The notes under the pieces were generated by a model, which was not told the DNA's origin, searched no databases, and was given only the letters and a program-made list of their open reading frames with translations. DNA of 64,000 bases from Ascochyta rabiei (taxonomy: Eukaryota; Ascomycota; Dothideomycetes; Pleosporales; Didymellaceae), in NCBI RefSeq assembly GCF_004011695.2, contig NC_082405.1:124001-188000 (forward strand), written 5' to 3'. A program made the position numbers and the translations under genes. This document shows positions 55,957 to 64,000 of this stretch, one piece after another (positions within the stretch are counted from its first letter, which is position 1; each line of letters opens with the position of its first letter).

Positions 55957-57044
55957 GAGCTGCCTAGGAGAGATGATTACAACCAGTGCCAGCCGAGTCG
56001 CCTGCTCTTCGTCGACGTGCGATTCGTCTGTCTGGTGAGGCGCTGGACGAGTGCACACCATGTCAGCCACAGGCAGCGACATCGAAGGACGGCCAAGAAC
56101 TGTCAGCGCGTGCCTGAAGACTGGATCTGGGAAGTGGGACAGTGGGAAGGGGCTACGTCACGATGCACTAGCTGGTGGGCGTCGGCGGCTCTGGCCGATC
56201 CAAGCGGGGCGCCGTGGTTCGCTGCATGGGAAATCACGGTCTGTGTGTCGCCGACGCCTACTTCAAGTTCACGTTGGCAGGCTCAGGGAGGAAGGGGAAG
56301 AAAGCAGGGCGCTGGTGAAGTGGGTGCAGCCAGTGCAGGCGTGCGGAGAGGAGGCGTGAGGGTTGGGTAGGTGGAGAGCGTGGGTGGTGAGAGGGAACCA
56401 ATGCGGCCAAACAAGAGGCTGCTGGTGTCTGGGAGGCAGGCCACTTCTTTCTACCACGTCTGGCAGCAGCCACGGTACGCTCGACCTTGGTGTGGTGAGC
56501 TGGTGAGCTGGTGAGCTGGTGAGCCAGTGAATCGCGAACACGCTGTGCTCGATGAGACGAAGCGCGGTTTGAGCGTGTTTCCACGCGCGCAGCGAATGCC
56601 TGTGCTGCAGCAGTTGGACGGATGTTGCGTCGCCGGGGAGCCAGGCTCACGGCCCTCTGCTCTAGAGTCTAGACAGTTAGCCGACACGGACACGGATGGT
56701 GACGATCCAAGCACCTCACGGCAGGATGGTGCGGTGCCAACTAAATCAACATCTGGCCCCCGGCAACCTCAGCGCATCCCCCGCGAGGCCTGCACCGATC
56801 GTCCGTCGTCCAGCACGCCCTGCCGCCGTGTCACCACCAGCCTGTGTTTGTGCGCTGGCCCAACGCTCTCTTGTTGTTCTCGACGACGCATGACATCACC
56901 TCGCGCACAACGCGCAACATCAACACCGACGCCCACATCGACACCGACGCCCTCATCGACACGGCAGCATTCCATCGACCGGCGATGCAGAGCAGCCGCG
57001 CCTGCTGTTAATTTCTAATCCTTCACCACCACCACACCACCGCC
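55957..57044. other. Intergenic region and leader of the large disordered-protein gene
   Basis: No conserved gene seen. An octamer array (gagctggt, about 56494-56525) and CA/CG-rich tracts are present. The open frame 56527-57018 is probably leader sequence. Confidence 0.4.
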
Positions 57045-60000
57045 ATGTTCTCCAAGCGAAGGCGCGCTGCCTCCAATCCGGTGAGTGCCGTGACGTCGTG
57101 ACGCCGTGACGCCGTGATGCTGTGATGCTGTGATGCTGTCACGGCCACCACACCGCCGCGACGCGATGCTAACCGCCCGCTCTGCAGCCCCAGCGAGCAG
57201 CGCCGCCGCCGAGCGCATCCGCAGCGCTCGCAGCCACAACGGCCTTTGTCCGAAACCAGGCCTCGGATGCCAATCTCTCCAACGCCGCCGCCGCCGCCGC
57301 CCTGCGCTCCCACACGTCGAGCCCCATCCCTGTCGGCGACGTGGTGACGAAGCGCATGGTGCGCCGCGGCTCGACCTCATCGCAAGGCAGCCAGCGCCCC
57401 CAGGGGCTGCGTCGCCAGTCGAGCGCCGGCTCCATGACGGAGCGCTCCTTTCGCAACGCCTCGCCTGGCAGAGGCAGCCCCGTCGCCGTCCCGCCCGTTC
57501 CTGCCGTGCCTCGGATCCTGCATGGACGCGCAGCCAGCCTCGAGCCCGTCCACCGCCGCGGAGCCTCACCGACGCAACGAGGGGGAGGCGCAGGCGGAGG
57601 CGGAGGAGGAGGAGGAGGAGGAGGCAGAGGCGACAGCGGCGCCGGCCCGTCAGCGAACGCCGGCAGCACACAGCGCGTGGGGAGCCCGCTCGCCCAGGTC
57701 TCCGAGGAGGGTCAGGACCAGCGCCAGTCGATCAACTTCTCGCGCCCCATGTCGCCAGCCCTCAGCGTCACGGCTGGCGGGCCCTCGGCCACCCACGCCT
57801 GGTTCACCGGGCCCGTCGTCGACCACGAGGCCGTCCAGCGCATGGCATCGACCTCGCAGCCCAAGAAGGCTGCCGCTACCACCCGTCCAGCGAGCACCCA
57901 CCAGCTGAAGCCCGCTGGCACGGCCGCGCAGTCGCGCTCCTTTCTGCCAGCAACATCGCCGTCACCGCGACCCGTCGACCCAAAGTCGCCCGACGCCGTC
58001 TACGATCCCTCGACCCGCACCTTCATCCACAAGCAAGACGCCATGCACATACACCGCGAGCAGCACCAGCAGCCCGACGACCCTGCCCACCGCTACGTCG
58101 CACAGCACCTCCACTCCGCTGCGCCCATGCACGCCGCCCGCGCTCGCACGCCAAGCCCTCTCCGCTACACCGTGCAGCCAGAGCAGTCGCCTCCCCCGTC
58201 CGTGGCTCAGCCTCTGCTGCCCGAGCCGCACACCGCTGCCGACACCCCACGATACGAGGAGCGCCCAATCAGCCCCCCTCCATCACACCCGAGACCTGCC
58301 CCTGCCCCTGCCCTGGCACGGCAACGCCCAGAGGACTACACCAACACCGACATCAAGCCAGTCGACCTTGTCCCCATAGACTTGGGCCAGGCCAACACGC
58401 ACCAAGAGCCAGAGAGCGATCTCTCCCCCCGCTTCACACCCAACAAGGATAGCGCCTACCCTCGCATCGGCTCACCACCAGACACAGCATCCAACCCACG
58501 CGTGGAGCAGGTTCGCGGCCATGTCCGCACAGAGCGACCGGCGTCTCTGAGCCCAGCCCGCCACGCTACCTTCGCGCCCACCACAATCGAGTTTGCTGGT
58601 CTGAAGCATGAGCCCCTACCGCGCTCCGTGTCCCCTGCCAAGTCGGCTCTGAAATCCTCTCCTTCCGTCTCCAGGCGCAGCAATTCGCCTCTTGCGCCGA
58701 ACGGACTTGGATTCGCCAAGGCCGCCTCTGTGAGCGGTGCATCCGACACTGCATCTGAAAGCGGTTACGGGAACAAGAAGAAGAAGACAGTGCGAGTCAG
58801 CTTCGAGCAGGAGCCTGTGCTTGCTGGCCACTCCGCATATGGCGACATGGATGCCCCAAGCTCTCCCGCAGGACCCACACCTTACCAGCCGATCGCAGCT
58901 GCCCAGACCGAAGACGAGTTCGAGGACTTCATGAAACCACGACCCGCGTTGCCGTCTTTTGGAAGCGTGCGAGACAAGACCCGCCCCCGCGACGAAGACG
59001 ATGTGCCGCAGAAGGTTACCGAGACCGTGTCCACACCCATGTCGGCATCTGTGGCGTCTGTGGGAGAGCCAATGGAGGCCTCTACCGACCTCGGCTTGGC
59101 ACACATCGTAGCTCAGGACTTTGCTTCCCAGAAGACGGCTACCGGCGATCCTCTACCGCCACAGCTGGCTTCGGTCGAGGGCAGTGGCTATGCATCGGAC
59201 TCGAATTACTCCACCGATGGCGAGTCGAGCATGCGCAAGCACGCTGATCCGGCAACGGCTCCACAAACACTGCCTGTTCCTGAGCCTAAATCTCTGACAA
59301 AGCCGGCCGCAGCACAGCCTTCCACCCTACCAATCATCTCCGAACAGGTTGTCCAAGTGCCTAACATCGCGGTTCTGCCGGCGACACCCAGCCCTTACGA
59401 GCACGCCGAGCCGAGGTTTCAGAGCATGTCCGCGCCTGGCGGCTGGAACGACGAAGAGGAGCAGCAGCCTGTTGCATCCGCATATGCACCTGTGCAGTTC
59501 GCACCGATCCAGACCCCCGCTTCTTTCCAGCAGCAGCTGAGCGAACCACCAAGCAGCCCAGGTCACGATGGCGATACCTCTGATGACGACAGCAGCGTGT
59601 ACAGCGATGCCTATGAAGATGTTTCTGACATGGAGGGCGGCTTTGGCAGCATCAACGCCATTGTCGAAAGCCCCGTGATTGGCTCAACTCCAAGTCCCGG
59701 CTTGATGAACTCAAAGTACGCGGACAAGAGCGTCACCGAGAGTCCGACCCCGCAGTCCAAGAGCGACACCCCGAGCCTTGCCAGAAACGAGCCTGTAGAC
59801 CAAGTGACTCGTGACTGGGAAGCTGCAAGAGCGCACTGGAGTGGCGTAAACCGACCGAGAGATCACGATGACGCGCATGCCACACAGAGTCCCGCTCATG
59901 TCGAGAGCGTTGCTGCTCGTGTACTGCAAGCCCCTGTGCAGGAAGAGCAACTCCGAGCACAGCACAAGCCTACTGTGCAGCCAGCTACGAGGGCCGTTGC

Positions 60001-61681
60001 CGAGACTAGACCACGTGTATCCATGTCACAAGCACCACCCAAATCATCCGTGTCTGCTCAGCCCACACAGACACCGGACAGGCCTCTCAAGTCTGCTCTC
60101 AAGAAGTCTACACCATCACCTGCACCTGCGCAGAAGGCTTCCGGTGTGCCCCAAATGAGAACCAGCATGCGGGGCGCTTCTCCTAGAGATGCATCCTCTG
60201 GGCAAACACAGATGAGATCCACCATGCGAGGGAATGCAAGCCCTGGACCGAGAGCCGCACCACAGATGCGCACCAGCATGCGTGGCAATGGTCCCGCACC
60301 TACCACTAACATGGCTCTGGCTGCATCTCGCCAGAGCGTGCCTGTTGACCCGAAGCCACCAAGAGGCGCACTGCAGAAGAAGCACATCCCAGCCGGTGTA
60401 GCTGCCTCGCAAGCTCGACCACAGAGTCTTCCAGCCCCTGCGCCTAGGAAAGCCACGGCCCCAGCGCCGACATACGACAGCGATTCCGATGCATCAGCAA
60501 GCAGTTTCCAACGCAGTCGAGCCCGTCGAAATAACGCGGGTGGCTTTGCTAGGACATCCATGAGAGGTGGACCTTCAGGTCCTACCATGAGAGCTGCTGC
60601 GCCCGCCCCTGCCCAGGTTCGATCTATCTCGCCATCCAGAGTCTCTCAATCCACCAACCGACCTTCCATGCGGCCGTCCTCACCAACACCAGAGCCCGCG
60701 AAGTCGTCGAGATTCAGCATCAGATCCTTGTCACCCGGAGGACGTTTCCGCAAGAAGCCCAAGGACGAGCCGCCCATGCCTGCGCTTCCTCGGTCGGTGC
60801 CAAAGCCAGCTACAGTCAGCAGGCAGCCCAAGGGGAAGACGCCAGCTCCAGCCAGATCCAGCGCCTTTAAGAGCCGCTTTGTCGATTCTAGCGATGAGGA
60901 CGAAGCCCGACCAAGTCGCTTCACAAGTCGATTTGAGGACTCTGACTCCGAACCTGAACCATACGAGCTGCCTCCCGATCTGACTCCCGTGCGAGGCATC
61001 CCACGCAAGGCTGGCGAGGAAGACGGCGATTCTACAGATCTCGAAGAGGAGGCCGAAGCGCCCAAACCTTCCGCGTCAGCTCCTGCCAATGCGGCTGTCA
61101 CCAACGGACATGGCAACGACGCATCGACTGCACAGGGGACTGCCCTGGCCGCGGGATCCTTGCGCGACAGCAAACACGCTCCCTCGTCACCTGAAACAAA
61201 AACGAAGCGTGGCTTCTTCGGTATGGGCAAGAAGAAAACCGCCCCTGCACCACCTCCAGCCGCCGCGCAGACCGCCCGGCCACCAACCTCAGATATCCCT
61301 TTACCACCTCAACCACGTAACCGTGAAATCGGCGGTCCCCTGACACCGATCGGCGAAGACGAAGACAAGGAGCTTGGCGCCTCGCCACCAGCAATCACTG
61401 CTTCCCCACAAGCCAAGCAATCACCTAGAGCACCCAAGCTTCAGCGCCGGTCAACCCCCGAGTGGCCGCTCGCACCACCGCCGCCTATCACTGGCGAACA
61501 GCGTCCGATGAGCTCAGACGGTGTCGCCCAAAGACCCCGCTTTGGCAAGCGACAATCAAGCCAGATTTCCACTGCCACCTCGCCTGTTCTTGATGCTCAA
61601 GGCCGGTCCGTGAGCTTCGGACGGACGGGGAAGAAGAAGAAGTTCCAGGGCCTTAGGCGGGTCTTTGGAATCAACGATTAG
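57045..61681 (+). CDS. Large disordered protein, possible eisosome Seg1-like
   Basis: Exon 1 (57045-57080, MFSKRRRAASNP) and exon 2 (57188-61681) around a 107-nt intron with a gctaac branch give 1,509 residues. The N-terminus is basic, then Ala-rich (SNAAAAAALRSHTSS, then VVTKRMVRRGSTSS), followed by a very long Pro/Ser/Thr-rich disordered region. Acidic patches occur (about residues 790-825), and a set of RTSMRG/RSTMRG repeats lies around 990-1130. The C-terminus is basic and compact (GRTGKKKKFQGLRRVFGIND). The start pattern and C-terminal basic box recall eisosome-associated Seg1-type proteins of filamentous fungi, but I hold that loosely; any cortical scaffold is possible. Confidence 0.78.
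57081..57187 (+). repeat. Intron with gtgacgcc/gtgatgct-type repeats
   Basis: The single intron of the large disordered-protein gene begins gtgagt and holds several 8- and 9-bp repeats (gtgacgcc, gtgatgct), which explain its above-average length. Acceptor ctctgcag. Confidence 0.6.
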
Positions 61682-62494
61682 GTGGTGAGACGTGGCTAAC
61701 AGGAGTGTAGTGTTCCGCAGCGGCATCACCTTCGCGCCCGGCTACACAAGCGGTCGTCATCCTCTACTACGTCCAGCCGATCAAGTGATCCGTACGTCCG
61801 CGTCTCTGCAATCTTTGGTGGATGCTATCGTCTGTCGTCTCCAAACGAGGAGCACGGTCAAGACCACAAGCATTAGGTCGCACAAACCCACACACGGCTT
61901 TGCCTTCGCCGTCTACACACATGTACATTTCCCTTTTCCCTTTCTCGCGCACGGAGCGGATTCCGTCTTGGATTGCAAAAGATACCACTGGGCGGATGCT
62001 ATTGGCGGGTAGACGCACGCGCTCTGACGCGCCACCTTCGCTTGGATTGTTTGAGATTTGTTTGAGTAGAGTTGGAAAATGCTCTCGAGTGCACGTGGGG
62101 GTGGAAGAGAGATACATAATTTATAATCGACACGCTTGGATATGACTACCAACCACACCACACCGTACTCCTTCGTCGTGGGGGCAAGGTGACAGCGTGC
62201 CATCGCGTGGTACTGCAGATGTTTCGTAGTGGGTTACGTCCTTGCACGCTTTAGAGATGCGATTTCGACAAAACAACAGCGCCAGCATTAGATACGCCAA
62301 TGAAGCCAACGAGGCTGATGAGGCTGAACGGAGCGTCTCCACCGTCGCGCTAGTCAAAGCCCTTATCGATACAGCCCCACTATGACGCCAGCCTTCTGGT
62401 AAAAGTCGACGTCCTTCGTCTCACGCAACAAACATGAACCTTGAAGTCAGAATCACTCTAGAATAAGATCAGGGTTCCTCCAAGAAGTCCGACC
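61682..62494. other. Intergenic region
   Basis: Terminator of the upstream gene and promoter of the bisphosphatase gene. Open frames on both strands (61692-62203) lack domain signatures. Confidence 0.4.
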
Positions 62495-63475
62495 ATGTCA
62501 CAATCCACTACTCTGGACGCCCACCTGCAGTCCCTTGTCGCTGGCCATTCGAATCGGACAGCGTTGATTCAAGAAGTCATTCCAGCACTGCTCCGCACAT
62601 TACCCGACATTGCCCAAGCCCTCCGAACAACATCAGTCTCGCAGGCCGGTAGTGCAAACTCCTTCGGCGACGATCAACTCAACGTCGACGTGCTGGCCGA
62701 GAACCTCATCCGCAAAGCAATCGCCAAAGTCCCCTCGATAGCCACAGCAAGCAGCGAAGAAGACCCGATTGAAAAACCCGTGCACAAAACCCAACCCACT
62801 TCCGAAGAGCAGTATACCATCGCCTTCGACCCGCTAGACGGCAGCTCCATCATCGGCCCCAACTGGACCGTCGGCACCATAATCGGCATCTGGGACGGCA
62901 CCTCCGCCCTCTCCACCACCGAGGCGCCTCGCAAGAAGCAAATCGCGTCCATCCTCGGCGTTCTCGGTCCCCGCACGACTGCCGTCGTCGCCCTCCGCCT
63001 CCCCGGAACCCCAGGGACGTGTTTCGAAGCCAGCCTAGCAGACGGCGCAATCAGCATGACGCGACCCAGCGTGCAGCTCGCCACGGCGCCCAAAACAAAG
63101 TACTTCGCGCCGGCCAACCTGCGCGCCGCATCCGAAAACACAAACTACCTAGCCCTCATCACCCACTTCGTCTCCTCCAAGTACACGCTCCGCTACAGCG
63201 GCGGCCTGGTGCCGGACATCTTCCACGCCCTCGTCAAGGGCCACGGCATCTACACCAGCCCGGTCACAGACCAGAGTCCCGCCAAGCTGCGCAGGCTGTA
63301 CGAGCTGGCGCCTATCGCGCTGCTGGTCGAGTGCGCAGGCGGCGTTGCGCTGGATGCGCGGGACGGATCGCCTGTGCTGGATACGCCCATCCGCGATACG
63401 GAAGAGCGGGGTGGCCTTGTGTGTGGGAACGCAGGGGATGTTGAGTTTGTAAGGACTAGGTTGTTAGATGCGTAG
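62495..63475 (+). CDS. Fructose-1,6-/sedoheptulose-1,7-bisphosphatase family
   Basis: A single exon of 326 residues. Metal-binding FDPLDGSSIIGPNW is intact, with an upstream acidic pair (ASSEED) as second metal ligand and a C-terminal ELAPIALLVECAGG block (family metal/phosphate site). GDDQLNVDVLAENLI matches the N-terminal helix of the family. The enzyme removes a phosphate from fructose or sedoheptulose bisphosphate. Its divergence from the canonical gluconeogenic enzyme (no AMP-site N-terminus that I can see) favours the sedoheptulose-type or a paralogue. No targeting peptide, so cytosolic. The last 55 codons and the 3' flank are duplicated downstream. Confidence 0.87.
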   Translation: MSQSTTLDAHLQSLVAGHSNRTALIQEVIPALLRTLPDIAQALRTTSVSQAGSANSFGDDQLNVDVLAENLIRKAIAKVPSIATASSEEDPIEKPVHKTQPTSEEQYTIAFDPLDGSSIIGPNWTVGTIIGIWDGTSALSTTEAPRKKQIASILGVLGPRTTAVVALRLPGTPGTCFEASLADGAISMTRPSVQLATAPKTKYFAPANLRAASENTNYLALITHFVSSKYTLRYSGGLVPDIFHALVKGHGIYTSPVTDQSPAKLRRLYELAPIALLVECAGGVALDARDGSPVLDTPIRDTEERGGLVCGNAGDVEFVRTRLLDA

Positions 63476-63529
63476 GTAGATAGGCATTAGCAAGATAGTT
63501 ATATAAATAGACTACTTTTATACCTCTTT

Positions 63530-63737
63530 CTATACTCTATACTATGCTGTCTAGTAGGGTGTATAGACAGCGTTGCGCTAGATATGTAGGACAGGTTAAT
63601 TATGCTAGATACGCCTATCAGCAATACTAAAGAGCAGGGTGGCCTTGTGTGTAGGAACGTAAAGGATATTAAGTTTAAAAGAATAAGCTTGTTAGATGCG
63701 TAGGTAGATAAGGATTAGCAAGATAGTTATATAAATA
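63530..63737 (+). pseudogene. Mutated tandem duplicate of the bisphosphatase gene tail
   Basis: 63571-63737 aligns to 63343-63509, the last codons, stop and 3' flank of the bisphosphatase gene; weaker similarity extends left to about 63530. Conserved islands such as gggtggccttgtgtgt and ttgttagatgcgtaggtagata leave no doubt. Differences are mostly C-to-T and G-to-A (for example gcgctggatgcg has become gcgctagatatg). It is not part of a gene. Confidence 0.85.
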
Positions 63738-63739
63738 TA

Positions 63740-64000
63740 ACGTACTCCACAGGTGAGCAGATTAAACAGGTAAGCGGATTACTCTGCTAAGACCACACTA
63801 AACCTCTACCCTATTATAGCTTGCATTAGCCCACTTTAGCCTTATATACAGTAGTGCAGGATATAATATTATTTAGAAATATCTTCTATAGCCTTCTTAT
63901 ATATATATAAGTTATATCTAATATTATAGCACTTTATACAGCATCTTTAGGTTACTTCCCCTCCTTTAGCACGTACTTGCTTTTTTGCCTTCTTACTATT
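63740..64000. mobile_element. Pogo/Fot1 element, left end, cut by window edge
   Basis: Starts acgtactccac after TA (63738-63739) and follows the left end of the 5497-7360 element, with recognisable but RIP-eroded blocks (ctttagcacgtacttgctt against ctttagcacgcacctgctt). It continues past the window. It inserted directly into the end of the mutated gene-tail duplicate. Confidence 0.8.

Noticed and set aside
57130..58452. 440-codon frame overlapping the large disordered-protein gene
   Set aside because: Arg/Pro/His-rich text typical of an out-of-frame reading of GC-rich coding DNA; it begins inside the intron.
1..64000. tRNA, rRNA and CRISPR features
   Set aside because: I looked for the tRNA B-box (ggttcgaa-type) on both strands and for regularly spaced short repeats. 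No convincing tRNA, rRNA or CRISPR array was seen, although a manual scan cannot exclude a tRNA.

Overview
This is a nuclear window from a filamentous ascomycete. Short GT-AG introns (44-107 nt in most genes, with CTAAC/CTGAC-type branch points), fungus-specific families (Zn2Cys6 regulators, MYND protein, GH17/GH78 glycosidases, tannase, ascorbate-oxidase-like multicopper oxidase) and AT-rich blocks in which transposons carry almost only C-to-T and G-to-A changes (RIP, repeat-induced point mutation) point to a Dothideomycete, most likely Pleosporales. The order-level placement is inference.

Layout. 1-12.3 kb is a gene-free, RIP-eroded transposon nest: two Ty3/gypsy-like Gag relics (minus strand), a hAT element between long inverted arms, a minus-strand Ty1/copia element with 168-bp LTRs, a 1,864-bp pogo/Fot1 element inside the copia element, a second pogo fragment, and a 434-bp MITE whose ends resemble the pogo ends. 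Directly beyond the nest lies a three-exon cysteine-rich secreted protein gene (13.2-13.9 kb). 15-25.3 kb holds two unknown genes, a secreted GH78 rhamnosidase-like enzyme and a C2H2-Zn2Cys6 transcription factor. 25.7-28.1 kb is a decayed cluster (SDR, FAD oxidoreductase, MFS transporter). 28.6-41.3 kb has a secreted 5'-nucleotidase-like phosphatase, a dead Zn2Cys6 regulator, a DJ-1/PfpI protein, a class V aminotransferase, a tannase gene with two in-frame stops, a MYND protein and a 65-aa two-exon gene. 41.4-51.2 kb carries secreted or wall proteins: multicopper oxidase, GH17 glucanase with a membrane anchor, ferritin-like Rds1-type protein and a GPI-type Ser/Gly protein. 51.2-54.4 kb is gene-poor, with a hAT-type MITE (8-bp target duplication) and three ~290-bp tandem repeats. 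54.4-63.5 kb has an epoxide hydrolase, a 1,509-residue disordered protein and a fructose/sedoheptulose bisphosphatase. The last 500 bp hold a RIP-like mutated duplicate of the bisphosphatase gene tail and the start of another pogo element.

Theme. Many genes encode extracellular or cell-wall proteins, consistent with a plant-associated saprotroph or pathogen. At least five coding loci outside the nest are broken, several by transitions of the RIP type. I saw no clearly new multi-gene system. The strongest leads are the secreted protein at the transposon border, the decayed cluster, the regulator frameshifted by an exact 28-bp duplication, the mutated duplicate of the bisphosphatase tail, and the repeat that gives the epoxide hydrolase four in-frame ATG codons. 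Exon boundaries were worked out by eye from frame continuity and splice motifs.
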